Shown here: piece by piece, positions 8,203-17,004 of the stretch
Layout: every line of letters starts with the position of its first letter
How positions within the stretch are numbered: the stretch's first letter is position 1
Assembly (NCBI GenBank): GCA_003223255.1
Contig: QHYJ01000235.1
Coordinates: forward strand, 1 to 33,384
Origin: Acidobacteriota bacterium
GTDB taxonomy: Bacteria > Acidobacteriota > Terriglobia > Acidiferrales > UBA7541
Length of the DNA stretch: 33,384 nucleotides
Reading direction: 5' to 3'
Notes under the pieces: model-generated
Seen by the model: only the letters and a program-made list of their open reading frames with translations
The model's database searches: none
What the model was told of the DNA's origin: nothing
Position numbers and translations under genes: made by a program

Positions 8203-8232
8203 TTGTCGCTGTAAGTAGCCCCATGGTATAAG
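8203..8232 (+). promoter_or_regulatory. Probable sigma-70-type promoter for the ferredoxin gene
   Basis: TTGTCG (8203-8208) and TATAAG (8227-8232) are separated by 18 bp, with a TG one base before the -10. The element lies 67 nt upstream of the ferredoxin ATG. This is a good match to a housekeeping promoter. Confidence 0.55.
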
Positions 8233-8298
8233 GACTTTTTCGCCGGCCGTACCGACTCACAGAAGCTCCGGCCTGAAGCTTGACAAAGGAGACCTCGA

Positions 8299-8568
8299 AT
8301 GGCTTACGTGATCGCCGAGCCCTGCATCGGCACAAAAGACACCGCCTGCGTGGATGTCTGCCCGGTCGACTGCATTCATCCGCGCAAGGATGAGCCGGAG
8401 TTCGCCGCCGAAACGCAGCTCTACATCCATCCTACTGAATGCATCGATTGCGGCGCTTGCGTCCCGGTCTGCCCGGTGACCGCCATCTTCGCTCTCGAAG
8501 ATTTGCCCGAGAAATGGGCCGGTTTCACCCCGATCAACGCCGATTGGTACGCCAAGCGCGGAAAGTAA
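8299..8568 (+). CDS. Seven-iron type ferredoxin (3Fe-4S/4Fe-4S)
   Basis: This is an 89-aa electron carrier. The N-terminus resembles the thermostable 7Fe ferredoxins: EPCIGTKDTACVDVCPVDC gives Cys9, Cys17, Cys21 and Cys25. The second motif CIDCGACVPVCPV gives Cys48, Cys51, Cys54 and Cys58. The CX7C spacing of the first site is the pattern of the Azotobacter FdI and Thermus proteins, where that site holds a 3Fe-4S cluster. A strong ribosome site (AAAGGAGACCTCG) precedes the ATG. A terminator follows within 40 bp, so the gene is probably monocistronic. The redox partner is not evident from the neighbours. Confidence 0.95.
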   Translation: MAYVIAEPCIGTKDTACVDVCPVDCIHPRKDEPEFAAETQLYIHPTECIDCGACVPVCPVTAIFALEDLPEKWAGFTPINADWYAKRGK

Positions 8569-8607
8569 GGCCGCCCTGTAGGTGCAGCTCGTTAGGTCAA
8601 GGTTTCA

Positions 8608-8643
8608 GGCGGCACGTTTTCAGCGTGCCGCCTTTTCTTTTTG
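8608..8643 (+). terminator. Rho-independent terminator after the ferredoxin gene
   Basis: GGCGGCACG and CGTGCCGCC form a perfect 9-bp GC-rich stem with a 7-nt loop. It is followed at once by TTTTCTTTTT. It lies 40 bp past the ferredoxin stop. Confidence 0.93.
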
Positions 8644-8682
8644 TGAGACACACGAACAGTTTGCCGAAACAGCCTCCTCCAG

Positions 8683-8733
8683 TGTCATTCCCATCCTGCC
8701 TGCAGGCAGGCGGTAGCGAGGAATCTGCTTTTT
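8683..8733 (-). repeat. Dispersed GGRATGACA repeat, copy 1
   Basis: On the minus strand this reads AAAAAGCAGATTCCTCGC at one end and GATGGGAATGACA at the other. In the middle lies an inner palindrome, CCTGCCTGCAGGCAGG. The same end pattern (GCAGA, CCTC, GGRATGACA) occurs near 14571-14622 and 18591-18622. It sits in the gap between the ferredoxin terminator and the next gene. Confidence 0.7.
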
Positions 8734-8827
8734 GCATGGATTTCGGCGAAAACTCGATCGCGCTTCGCGCCAACTCTTTCTTTCGCGCAATCATCTATTA
8801 CGGAATCCGCCTATAGGGAGGTTTTGT

Positions 8828-10609
8828 TTGAAGGCCATTCCCATGCGTTTCGTTCCGGCGCTCGCCTTTTTGTCTTTCTGCAACGCTTATGGCATTCCTG
8901 CCAGCGCCCAAGCGCCAGCGAGTCACAAGCCATCGCCTCCCCACGCCTCTGCCACGGTCGAAGGCAACTGGGCCGGCTCCCTCCCGGCCGGTGACGCCGT
9001 TCTACATCTTGTCCTGCACGTTACCAAGGCTGAACATGGCTCGTTCAAAGCCACCATGGACAGCCTCGATCAGGGTGTCTACGGCATCGAAGTCACCGCT
9101 TTCTCGCAGGACGGCCCCAGTCTCAAGTTCAGCGTTTCCTCCGTAGGCGCATTCTTCGAAGGAAAAGTCGCCGCCGATTACTCCGGAATTCAAGGCGTAT
9201 GGTCGCAGGGCAATGTCGGTCTTCCCCTTGCATTCCATCGCCAGGCTGCGGGCGCCGGAGCCAAGAAGCCGGGTGACGCCATCGCCAGCGCCGAAGGCGT
9301 CTGGCAGGCGGCATTAGAAGCCAACGGCCTGCGCTTGCGTCTTCAGCTCCACGTCTCGCACGACGATCAAAAGCAGCTTGTTGCCGCACTCGACAGTCCG
9401 GATCTGGGCATCAGCGGCCTCCCGGCCATCAAGGTCAGCCAGAAACTGACCGTCTTTCATTTTGAAATTCCCGTGGTGGATGGCGTTTTCGAAGGCACGA
9501 TAAACCCCGCAAAATCCGTCATCACCGGTACCTGGACGCAAGGGGGTATTACGCGCAACTTGAAGTTTCAGCGCTCCGATCAATTGTTCGAACTCGTGCG
9601 TCCGCAAAATCCTTCGAAGCCTTATCCCTACCGCGAAGAAGAGGTGACTTTCACCAATCCGAAAGCGCAGGTTTCGCTCGCCGGAACGTTGACGCTTCCG
9701 TCCGGCTCGGGTCCGTTTCCTACGGCGATTCTCATTGCCGGCTCGGGTCGTCAGGATCGTGACGAAAACATCGCCGGGCATCGCCCGTTTCTTGTGCTGG
9801 CCGACCATCTCACGGGCAAAGGCATCGCCGTTCTTCGCTACGACAAACGCGGCATCGGCAAGTCCACGGGCAATTTCGATCAGGCCACCACCGAAGACTT
9901 CGCGAGCGATGCTGCCGCGGCGCTCGGGTACCTGAAATCCCGGAAAGAAATTGACGCTCACAAAATCGGCCTCATCGGCCATAGCGAGGGCGGAGTCATT
10001 GCTCCTATGCTTGCCTCGCGCTCTTCGGATGTAGCCTGGGTGGTTCTGCTCGCCGCTCCCGGCCTGAAGGGCGAAGAGGTCATGCTGCTCCAATCTGAAC
10101 TTATTCTGAAGGCCGCCGGCTTCGATGAGGACCGCATCGCCAAAGCCCGCGAGTTCAACCAGCAGTCTTACGCCCTGGCGCGCAAGGAAAACGATCCAGA
10201 AGTCTTGCAGGCCAAGTTAACCGATCTCGTCGACTCCGCCGGTATGAGCACCACCTTGCCTCCCACCACACTCAAGCCACAGGCGCGCATGATGACCTCG
10301 CCCTGGTTTCGCTTCTTTCTCGATTACGATCCCGTCCCCGCGCTGAAGAAAACGCAGTGTCCAGTCTTGGCGCTCAACGGCGACAGGGATTTGCAGATGG
10401 CGTCCAAAGAAAATCTCGCGCAAATTCAAAAAGCCCTTCAAGAAGGCGGCAACAAAGATTTTCAGACCAAAGAACTGCCTGGGCTGAACCATCTTTTCCA
10501 GCATGCTCCCACAGGTTCACCGGCCGAATATGGCGGCATCGAAGAAACCATAGCCCTCGAAGCCCTCAACTCCATCTCCGACTGGATCCTCAAGCACACC
10601 TCTTCTTGA
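8828..10609 (+). CDS. Secreted alpha/beta-hydrolase with duplicated N-terminal beta module
   Basis: The 593-aa protein has a signal peptide (KAIPMRFVPALAFLSF..., cut near ASAQA). Two similar modules of about 95 residues follow, at 45-138 and 156-248. Both start E-G-x-W, contain an LHV strand and an LDS/GI segment, and end with G-x-W-x-Q-G and L-x-F-x-R. From about residue 270 there is an alpha/beta-hydrolase domain: YDKRGIGKSTGNF, the nucleophile elbow GHSEGG (Ser386), LNGDRDLQM (probable acid Asp521) and GLNHLF (His555). The fold suggests an esterase or peptidase of the dienelactone-hydrolase/acylaminoacyl-peptidase type; the substrate is unknown. I chose TTG at 8828 because AGGGAGG lies 6 nt upstream; an ATG five codons later is the alternative. 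Confidence 0.87.
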   Translation: MKAIPMRFVPALAFLSFCNAYGIPASAQAPASHKPSPPHASATVEGNWAGSLPAGDAVLHLVLHVTKAEHGSFKATMDSLDQGVYGIEVTAFSQDGPSLKFSVSSVGAFFEGKVAADYSGIQGVWSQGNVGLPLAFHRQAAGAGAKKPGDAIASAEGVWQAALEANGLRLRLQLHVSHDDQKQLVAALDSPDLGISGLPAIKVSQKLTVFHFEIPVVDGVFEGTINPAKSVITGTWTQGGITRNLKFQRSDQLFELVRPQNPSKPYPYREEEVTFTNPKAQVSLAGTLTLPSGSGPFPTAILIAGSGRQDRDENIAGHRPFLVLADHLTGKGIAVLRYDKRGIGKSTGNFDQATTEDFASDAAAALGYLKSRKEIDAHKIGLIGHSEGGVIAPMLASRSSDVAWVVLLAAPGLKGEEVMLLQSELILKAAGFDEDRIAKAREFNQQSYALARKENDPEVLQAKLTDLVDSAGMSTTLPPTTLKPQARMMTSPWFRFFLDYDPVPALKKTQCPVLALNGDRDLQMASKENLAQIQKALQEGGNKDFQTKELPGLNHLFQHAPTGSPAEYGGIEETIALEALNSISDWILKHTSS

Positions 10610-10709
10610 CGCTTGATGTCACTCTTGAGTATTTGTTCCATTGCATCCGCGGTTTGAATTCATAAATTGCCGCGCCTTGCTATCATAATGACGAGAAAAA
10701 AACGTTCCC

Positions 10710-12860
10710 ATGCCGCAGACTTTCCATCTTGCCCTTCTCATTCACGCTCACCAACCCTGCGGCAATTTCGAACACGTTCTCGAGAAGGCGTACAAGGATT
10801 CCTATCTGCCTTTTCTGGAGCACCTCGAAAAATACCCCGGGGTTCACGTTGGCCTGCATTATTCCGGTCATCTGCTCACCTGGATTGAGAAAAACCGCCC
10901 CGAATACTTTGTCCGCCTCAAAAACTTGGTTCAGAGCGGCCAAGTTGAGCTCGTCGGTGGCGGCTTCTACGAACCAATTCTCGTTTCTATTCCTCCGCAA
11001 GATCAGTGCGAACAGATCACTCGTCTCGCTTGCTACCTCGAAAAACACTTTGGGCCGCGTCCTTTGGGCGCCTGGCTTGCCGAGCGCGTCTGGGAGCCAC
11101 AGCTTCCTACCGTTCTTGCGGAGGCCAACGTTGCATACACGCTAGTCGACGACATGCACTTTCTCGCCGCCGGCTTCGAGCCAGAAGAACTCTTCGGAGC
11201 GTACATCGCCGAAGACCGTGGCAAGAATGTGTGGCTCTATCCTGGCCAGAAGAAGCTGCGCTACATCGTTCCCTTCGGCAAAGTCGAAGAGGTAATCGGC
11301 TTTTTGCGCGAAGCGGCCAATGTTCATCCTGGTGGCGTAGCGGCCATGGGCGATGACATGGAAAAATTCGGTGTTTGGCCCGGCACCCTCAAGCTTTGCT
11401 ACCAAGACGGCTGGCTCTCAGATTTTTTTGCCGCGCTCGAAAAAAACTCCGATTGGCTCAACGTCTGCACGCCTGGCGAATACCTTGCTTCACATTCTCC
11501 CTTGGGCCGCGCCGATCTTCCCACCGCTTCCTACACCGAGATGATGGAGTGGGTATTTCCCACGCGCGTGCGCCGGCGCTACCACGCCGTGCTGCAGGAA
11601 TTTGTTTCGCGCCCGGAGGTGCTGGCCTTCCTCCGAGGCGGCTCTTGGCGGGGCTTTTTCCGCAAATATCCGGAATCGAATCTGCTGCACAAAAAAATGC
11701 TCCACGTTTCCGCGCGCATCGCCGCCGCGCCTGCCCCCACGGCCGCGTGCCAAGATCGTGAAAAACAAGCCGAGCAACTTTCGGAGGCTCGCGACCTCCT
11801 TTTGCGCGCGCAATGCAACGACGCTTACTGGCACGGCATCTTCGGCGGCATTTATGCGCCGCATCTTCGCACTGATCCCGCGCGAAATCTTATCCGCGCC
11901 GAAGCGATTGCCGACCGCCTCACTCCCGGCGCGCATACGCCTCGCGTCGAAATGCTCGATTACGACGCGGACGGCACGAACGAACTTCTTTTCACCTCCC
12001 CGGAATTTCAAGCGCTTCTCAAGCCCGGCGACGGCGGCACTATCGCCGCGCTCGATTTTCGTCCGGCTGCCGCTACGCTCATCAATTCCATCTTGCGCCG
12101 TCCCGAGGCCTACCACACGCGCTTGCGCGAAGCGGCAAGCGCAACTTCCACCGGAGCGGTCGCTTCCATCCACGAACAAACGCGCGTCAAGGAGCCTGGC
12201 CTCGAGCGCTTTCTTCGCTATGACCGCTGGCCGCGCCACGCTTTCCGCATTCTGATTTTCGATCCTTCGCGCACGCAGCACGACTACGAGACTCTTGAAC
12301 TGCGCGAAGACGCCGCCTTTGCCGGCAGCGCCTTCACGGTGAAAAATTCCGCTGCCCTCAGTGCCGAGCTTTTCTGCGCGGACTCCCTTCTTGTCCACGA
12401 CAAAACGAAAGCCACGGCGCCGAGGCTTCTGCTCTTCAAGCATTTTTCGTTCAACCCTTTTTCGAATGGTTTCGAAGTCGCCTGCGAAATCCGGCTGAAG
12501 CTCAAGGAACTGCTCGAGAAGCCTGTCGCCGTCGGGATCGAATCGATCATCAATCTTCTCGCTCCCACCGAGCCGGACCGCTTCTTCGAAACTCCTACCG
12601 GACGGATGAATCTTCGTTTCAGCGGCACGCTCCCTGCGCCAATCCTGCGCATGGAAGATGGCTGGCAGCGTGTGCGCGTCTCCTTGCACGCCCCGTTGTC
12701 GGAAGGATTCTGGGTCGCGCCGATCGAAACCGTTTCCGAGTCCGAAGAAGGTTTCGAGCGCGTCTATCAAGGCTCGCAGATTCTTGCCGTCTGGCACCCC
12801 CCGCTCACCGCGCAAAAGGTCTGGTCCACCCGCCTGGTTTGGCGCCTCGAATCCTTCTGA
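10710..12860 (+). CDS. Glycoside hydrolase family 57, 4-alpha-glucanotransferase/alpha-amylase type
   Basis: This 716-aa protein has no signal peptide, so it should act on intracellular glucans. The GH57 barrel starts at once with LALLIHAHQPCGNF (conserved region 1). GGGFYEPILVSIPPQDQ is region 2 and WLAERVWEPQ holds the probable nucleophile Glu125. GDDMEKFGVWPGT contains the acid/base Asp215 or Asp216. The C-terminal half (about 400-716) is beta-rich with VEMLDYDADGTNELLF and FEVACEIRLKL, as in the DUF1925/DUF1926 domains of Thermococcus 4-alpha-glucanotransferase. Overall length is slightly greater than that enzyme. The ATG lacks a strong ribosome site. Transferase versus hydrolase activity cannot be told from sequence alone. 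Confidence 0.92.
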   Translation: MPQTFHLALLIHAHQPCGNFEHVLEKAYKDSYLPFLEHLEKYPGVHVGLHYSGHLLTWIEKNRPEYFVRLKNLVQSGQVELVGGGFYEPILVSIPPQDQCEQITRLACYLEKHFGPRPLGAWLAERVWEPQLPTVLAEANVAYTLVDDMHFLAAGFEPEELFGAYIAEDRGKNVWLYPGQKKLRYIVPFGKVEEVIGFLREAANVHPGGVAAMGDDMEKFGVWPGTLKLCYQDGWLSDFFAALEKNSDWLNVCTPGEYLASHSPLGRADLPTASYTEMMEWVFPTRVRRRYHAVLQEFVSRPEVLAFLRGGSWRGFFRKYPESNLLHKKMLHVSARIAAAPAPTAACQDREKQAEQLSEARDLLLRAQCNDAYWHGIFGGIYAPHLRTDPARNLIRAEAIADRLTPGAHTPRVEMLDYDADGTNELLFTSPEFQALLKPGDGGTIAALDFRPAAATLINSILRRPEAYHTRLREAASATSTGAVASIHEQTRVKEPGLERFLRYDRWPRHAFRILIFDPSRTQHDYETLELREDAAFAGSAFTVKNSAALSAELFCADSLLVHDKTKATAPRLLLFKHFSFNPFSNGFEVACEIRLKLKELLEKPVAVGIESIINLLAPTEPDRFFETPTGRMNLRFSGTLPAPILRMEDGWQRVRVSLHAPLSEGFWVAPIETVSESEEGFERVYQGSQILAVWHPPLTAQKVWSTRLVWRLESF

Positions 12861-12994
12861 TTCTGCGTCTGTTTCTTTGGCTTAAAGCCCTGACGAGGCG
12901 AGTGACACCCGGCACCTCTTGTAAATGCACATTCTAAAAGACGTATCTGCGTCACGGCGACGGGGAAGTTCAGAAGGTGCAGATCTGAAAGAGG

Positions 12995-13210
12995 TTAGGA
13001 GAACGCAGTTTTTGTCACGGTGGGCGTGGTAACCAGGACCAGCGAGACCGTGGCTACAGAAGCATGCAAAAAAGATTCCTTCTCGATTCGCGGGAGGAGC
13101 GGCCAGCGATGGAAGGGAAAGCGCGAGGATCGGGCGTTGTTCGGGGCCGGAGGGGCCCCGGTAGGCTGAGAAACACGCAGAAAGATAGCATGGTTGTATC
13201 GGAATGACAT
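12995..13210 (-). CDS. Possible small protein, 71 aa, unknown
   Basis: The ATG is preceded by GGGAGG at 5 nt, a strong ribosome site, and lies 66 bp after the stop of the carboxypeptidase-regulatory-domain gene on the same strand. The product (MSFRYNHAIFLRVSQP...) is rich in Pro, Ser and Arg. It ends with a mildly hydrophobic stretch, SVATVSLVLVTTPTVT. I recognise no family. The remainder of the 416-bp gap between the GH57 gene and 13277 shows no other gene or clear terminator. It may be spurious. Confidence 0.35.
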   Translation of the reverse strand: MSFRYNHAIFLRVSQPTGAPPAPNNARSSRFPFHRWPLLPRIEKESFLHASVATVSLVLVTTPTVTKTAFS

Positions 13211-13276
13211 TAAAGCCTCCCAACCACGGTCAATCCGTTTTCCTTGTTGGCCGTGACGCGGCTGGGATTCTTCCCG

Positions 13277-14437
13277 CTAGGGCTGGGTTGGGGCAGACGC
13301 GGTGTAATTCTGCGGCGTGTAAGTTGGGGGGTTGCGGGTCAACCGGCGGATGACAAACTCCTGCAGAAGATTGGTGGCGGCGTTGGCGCCGACGGTGATG
13401 AAGGTATTTTCAAACGTTATGGTGACGTCGCGATCCGACTCGGGGTAGTACAGATTGGAGAGGCCGCCAGCTGCGAGGCTACCGAGCATCGAGGAGTAAT
13501 TGGCTTGCCAGTGGCCATTGTCCCCTTTGCAGATCACCGCATTGGCAATGGCGTAGAAGAAGCGGGAGTGCCGCGAGCCGGTTCCTTTGTAAAAGTACCG
13601 CGGATCTTGTTTCAGGAAAGAAGGCAGGATGGCGCCGCCGACGAAGGTGCTGATGGCCGAGTCAGCATAGGAGGCGCCGTAGCGCTTGGCATAACCCTGC
13701 GCACCTTGACCGTAACCGCCAAACGCATTGGCCGCCTGCTGAATTCCAGCAATCGCTCCCGTCAAGCCAAAGTTGATCGGATCTAAGGTGGCTTTCCACG
13801 CCAGCTCAAACTTTTGCTTCGGGCGGAGAGGAGCGGCGGCGGAGTTATAGGTGACGTAGAAATTCGGAATCACACCGAAGACGCGCTGCTTCTCTTCATC
13901 CTTGATCTCGGCTTCGGCAATTTCAACGGGCGTCATCGCAACTTTCACTTCGGCGGCGACATTGGCAACGGCTAATGGAACTGGCGGCACGGTGTAGTCT
14001 TCGGCCGGATGCAGCGTCCCCGAAGAAGTCTGCGGAGTGAACCCCGCGGATGTAATCGTCAGCTGGAACGGCCCGGGCGCGACTCCGGTAAAGAAAAATT
14101 GCCCGTCGCTATCGGACATCGCTTCCTGGCTGAGCGAGGAACCTCCGCGCGAGAGCTTTACGCGGGCGCCGGGGATGACGGCTCCCGTTCGATCGACCAC
14201 GGTTCCGTTGATCGTGCCTGCCGATGATGGTGCCGGCGCGTGCTCTTGGGCGGCTGGGTCCGGGATGCTAGGGGGCGGCGGAGATTGCCCGAGCGTTGGA
14301 AAAGCGCAAAGGACGAGGAGGAAACAAAGCGGAGGCAGGCAGGTACCGGCCCGAAGCAGGCTCCCCCTGCCAAAGACCAACCTCCAGAGAGTTGGGCCCG
14401 AGGATTTCTTGCAGGAGGCCTTTTTTGCCGAGTTCAC
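13277..14437 (-). CDS. Exported protein with carboxypeptidase-regulatory-like domain
   Basis: The product is about 386 aa. After a basic N-terminus comes a hydrophobic signal segment (LPPLCFLLVLCAFPTLGQ) and a proline-rich linker. A carboxypeptidase D regulatory-like beta-sandwich follows: GTINGTVVDRTGAVIPGARV, DSDGQFFFTGVAPGPFQLTI, SAGFTPQTSSG. The C-terminal 200 residues (PKQKFELAWKATLDP..., YGASYADSAISTFVGGAILP, FKQDPRYFYKGTG-like) are of a kind I associate with acidobacterial envelope proteins of unknown role. The start is uncertain. I chose GTG at 14437 because AAAGAAAGGG lies about 6 nt upstream; GTG at 14518 or a later TTG are possible. It follows egtD by 199 bp. Confidence 0.75.
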   Translation of the reverse strand: MNSAKKASCKKSSGPTLWRLVFGRGSLLRAGTCLPPLCFLLVLCAFPTLGQSPPPPSIPDPAAQEHAPAPSSAGTINGTVVDRTGAVIPGARVKLSRGGSSLSQEAMSDSDGQFFFTGVAPGPFQLTITSAGFTPQTSSGTLHPAEDYTVPPVPLAVANVAAEVKVAMTPVEIAEAEIKDEEKQRVFGVIPNFYVTYNSAAAPLRPKQKFELAWKATLDPINFGLTGAIAGIQQAANAFGGYGQGAQGYAKRYGASYADSAISTFVGGAILPSFLKQDPRYFYKGTGSRHSRFFYAIANAVICKGDNGHWQANYSSMLGSLAAGGLSNLYYPESDRDVTITFENTFITVGANAATNLLQEFVIRRLTRNPPTYTPQNYTASAPTQP

Positions 14438-14570
14438 TGGGAACCCTTTCTTTATTATGCCTTTGGTCGCTGAGCCCTCAAAGCTTGGACGCGACGGAAG
14501 TGCCCAAAGTTTCCACACATGAATTTGTTCGATGATGTTCGTCAGCGTTCTGGTTGGATGAGCGGGAGCT

Positions 14571-14622
14571 GCAGAGAGAGATTCCTCAGGCCTGAAAGTT
14601 TGTGCTACGGCTCGGAATGACA
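14571..14622 (+). repeat. Dispersed GGRATGACA repeat, copy 2
   Basis: Reads GCAGAGAGAGATTCCTCAGG, then about 20 variable bases, then CGGCTCGGAATGACAG. It matches the ends of the copies near 8683-8733 and 18591-18622. It occupies part of the 199-bp gap between egtD and the downstream gene. Confidence 0.65.
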
Positions 14623-14636
14623 GTGGTGTGTTGCGG

Positions 14637-15608
14637 TTACTCGGCGAGAAGGAGGTTTTGGGCGAAGGGCCACTCCTGATCGATCCACTGGGCTTCGCAA
14701 CGGAAGCCGGTGCGCTCAGCCATTTCGGGAATTTCCTGGGCTTTGTATTTGTGGGAGCTTTCCGTCCATATGGTTTCGTCTTCGTCGAGGACCACGCGCA
14801 GGCTGGCCGCAGGAATGCGCACACTTTGCCGGCATGTGGAGCGCAAATGCATTTCGATGCGGCGGTCGGAGTAATTCCACCGTGCTTCGTGCCGGAAACA
14901 GCTTAAGTCAAAGCCTCCGCCGAGCTCGCGGTTGATCCGTGCGAGCAAATTCAGATTGAACGCGGCGGTGACGCCCGCGGGATCGTCATATGCAAGAAGT
15001 TGCAGCTCGGCGGCCTTCTCCAAATCGGTTCCGAGCAGCAGGGCATCGCCGGGGCGCAAGGTGGCGCGCACTTCCCGCAAAAAAGTGTCGCCAGCATCGC
15101 GGTCGAAATTGCCGATGGTGCTGCCGAGAAAAAGCACTAAAACGTGATCGCGCTCGCCGCGTCCTTCAGCAACGGAGCGGAGCCCTTCCAGATAGGGCTG
15201 TTCGTAACCAACAACGCTCACGAGATCGATTTGCGCCAATTCTTTTTCGCATGCGGCGAGGGCATGGGGCGAAATTTCGATGGGGTAGTAATACGTTAGC
15301 TGGCGCCGGGACAGCGCTTCGAGAATCCAGCGCGTTTTTTTTCCCGAGCCGCTGCCCAGCTCTGCTACGCGCACGGGCGACGGTATGCGCGAGATGATGT
15401 CTGCGGAATATTCCTGCAGCAGGCGCGTGTCTGCGCGCGTGAGTCCGTACTCGGGAAGCAGGCAGATGGCTTCGAACAGCGCGGAGCCCACTTCATCGTA
15501 CAAATATTTCGAGGGCAGTTCTCTTTGCCCGGGCTTGGTCAGGCTTTCGCGCACGTCGGCCGCAAATTCCGACACGTGCTGGGTCGCTAGGACAGGCGTC
15601 GCCATCAT
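14637..15608 (-). CDS. egtD: L-histidine N-alpha-methyltransferase EgtD
   Basis: EgtD trimethylates histidine to hercynine with three SAM, the first step of ergothioneine synthesis. The 323-aa product matches the family throughout. It has LPSKYLYDEVGSALFEAI and LPEYGLTRADTRLL near the start, the SAM motif VAELGSGSGKKTR at 81-93, and VLVLFLGSTIGNFDRDAG. Near the end are FDLSCFRHEARWNYSDRRIE and IWTESSHKYK, the region that contacts the histidine amino group in known EgtD structures. The start is ATG with GGGAG 4-5 nt upstream. It lies 37 bp after egtB on the same strand, clearly one operon. Full family length. Confidence 0.96.
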   Translation of the reverse strand: MMATPVLATQHVSEFAADVRESLTKPGQRELPSKYLYDEVGSALFEAICLLPEYGLTRADTRLLQEYSADIISRIPSPVRVAELGSGSGKKTRWILEALSRRQLTYYYPIEISPHALAACEKELAQIDLVSVVGYEQPYLEGLRSVAEGRGERDHVLVLFLGSTIGNFDRDAGDTFLREVRATLRPGDALLLGTDLEKAAELQLLAYDDPAGVTAAFNLNLLARINRELGGGFDLSCFRHEARWNYSDRRIEMHLRSTCRQSVRIPAASLRVVLDEDETIWTESSHKYKAQEIPEMAERTGFRCEAQWIDQEWPFAQNLLLAE

Positions 15609-15645
15609 TGGTCTCCCGAGCTAGGCTTGAGCTGGTGGTCTGCTC

Positions 15646-17004
15646 TCAGTCCTCGACGCAACGGAAGGTTGCGTAGACGTACGGGTAATGCGGTTGGAAC
15701 CAGTTGCGGAACGAACGGCGCAGCATGCAGCCGGCGGTGCGGGGCGACCCGCCTTTCAGCACGTAGTGCTGGCCGTCGAAGAAATTTGCGGAATAGCCTG
15801 GATAGAAGGGCATGGGCGTGAATCCTGGAAACGGCTTGAACTCGGTGCGCGTCCACTCCCAGCCGTTGCCGACAAGATCGTAGACGCCGAAAGCGCTGGC
15901 GCCCGCGGGATGCGCGCCGACCGGCGAGGGGTCCCAGGAGAGAAAATCGAAATTGCCATGGCGCTCGGCCGGCGGCTCCTCGCCCCACGGATAAGTACGC
16001 TCGCGGTCGCTATTGGGCGTGCCGTAGGCCGCGCGATGAAATTGCGCTTCGGTGGGCAGCTTTCGCCCAAGCCAATTGGCGTAAGCGGTGGCTTCTGCGT
16101 GACTCACGTACGCCGGCCACTCCAAGGGCAGGCGAATCTCGCCGAACATGGCGCGATACACCCAGAGATTGCCCCCGCACCGCCAAAACAGGGGATGCTC
16201 GATGTTCTCTTTGGTTCTCCAATCCCAGCCCTCCGGACTCCAGAGCGAGCGGTCCCGGTATCCACCAGCCTGAATAAATCGCAAGAGCTCGTGGTTGGTA
16301 ACGTTATGACTTTCAATGGCGAATTCCGGGACGTTTACTTGATGAGCGGCAAATTCGTTGTCCCAACCAAATTCGTGAGCATTTTCTCGGGCATTGTCCA
16401 ATGCCTGCGAATTCTGGAGTCCCAACGTGGCGCGTCCTGCGGGGATTTCCACGAGGCGAGACTTCACGCGCGGTGCTTTCCAGGCGATGTTCTGGGGGCC
16501 AGGAATCTTTTTGTCGGAAGGGAGCCGGTGGAGCATGTAGGCCAGCGTCTCCGCATGCATCAGGCGATGCTCGATGGCGACGTGGAGCATCTGCATCAAG
16601 TGGGGATGGCCTTCCTCCGGCCGCTGCAAAGCGCGCTCGATGGCACGGTCGAGTTCTTCACGGACGCGCTTGTTGTAACGTTCCACTTCGGGTCTCGTGG
16701 GCCAATCTGCCGGCGTGTCCGCCGGCAATCCGTTGCCGACGGGGTCGATCCCAAAGGCAAAGAGCTGATCGAAAGCGGCGTGGAAGGAACGGAGACCGAA
16801 AGCGCGCTGCGAAAGCAGGTTCCAGTCAAAGGCTTCGACGTGGCCGACATAAAAAATGACGCGGTGCCTCTCCGCGATCGGCCGGTCGTATAAGCCTTCT
16901 TCGCGAACCAACTGGAAAAGCTCATCGGTTCGCGCGCGGGCCTTGAGCAAGCGGGTATGAAGATCGTGACGAATGCGGACAGCAGTTGCGGCGAGTGCTC
17001 CCAC
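15646..17004 (-). CDS. egtB: Ergothioneine sulfoxide synthase EgtB
   Basis: EgtB is a mononuclear iron enzyme that joins hercynine to a thiol (cysteine or gamma-glutamylcysteine) with O2, forming the C-S bond. The 452-aa protein has an N-terminal DinB-like bundle and a C-terminal formylglycine-generating-enzyme-like domain. The three iron ligands are likely His55 (YVGH), His146 and His150 of the HRLMHAE motif (HX3HXE). The C-terminus LRRSFRNWFQPHYPYVYATF is typical. The GTG start was chosen because AAGGGG lies 8 nt upstream and the family N-terminus follows; a TTG at 17073 is less likely. No egtA, egtC or egtE is nearby. The acidobacterial EgtB of Chloracidobacterium uses cysteine, so this one may too. 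Confidence 0.94.
   Translation of the reverse strand: MGALAATAVRIRHDLHTRLLKARARTDELFQLVREEGLYDRPIAERHRVIFYVGHVEAFDWNLLSQRAFGLRSFHAAFDQLFAFGIDPVGNGLPADTPADWPTRPEVERYNKRVREELDRAIERALQRPEEGHPHLMQMLHVAIEHRLMHAETLAYMLHRLPSDKKIPGPQNIAWKAPRVKSRLVEIPAGRATLGLQNSQALDNARENAHEFGWDNEFAAHQVNVPEFAIESHNVTNHELLRFIQAGGYRDRSLWSPEGWDWRTKENIEHPLFWRCGGNLWVYRAMFGEIRLPLEWPAYVSHAEATAYANWLGRKLPTEAQFHRAAYGTPNSDRERTYPWGEEPPAERHGNFDFLSWDPSPVGAHPAGASAFGVYDLVGNGWEWTRTEFKPFPGFTPMPFYPGYSANFFDGQHYVLKGGSPRTAGCMLRRSFRNWFQPHYPYVYATFRCVED

Noticed and set aside
11490-12815. 441-codon open frame on the minus strand
   Set aside because: It lies wholly antisense to the GH57 gene, its product is Arg- and Gly-rich with no recognisable motif, and it arises from codon bias.
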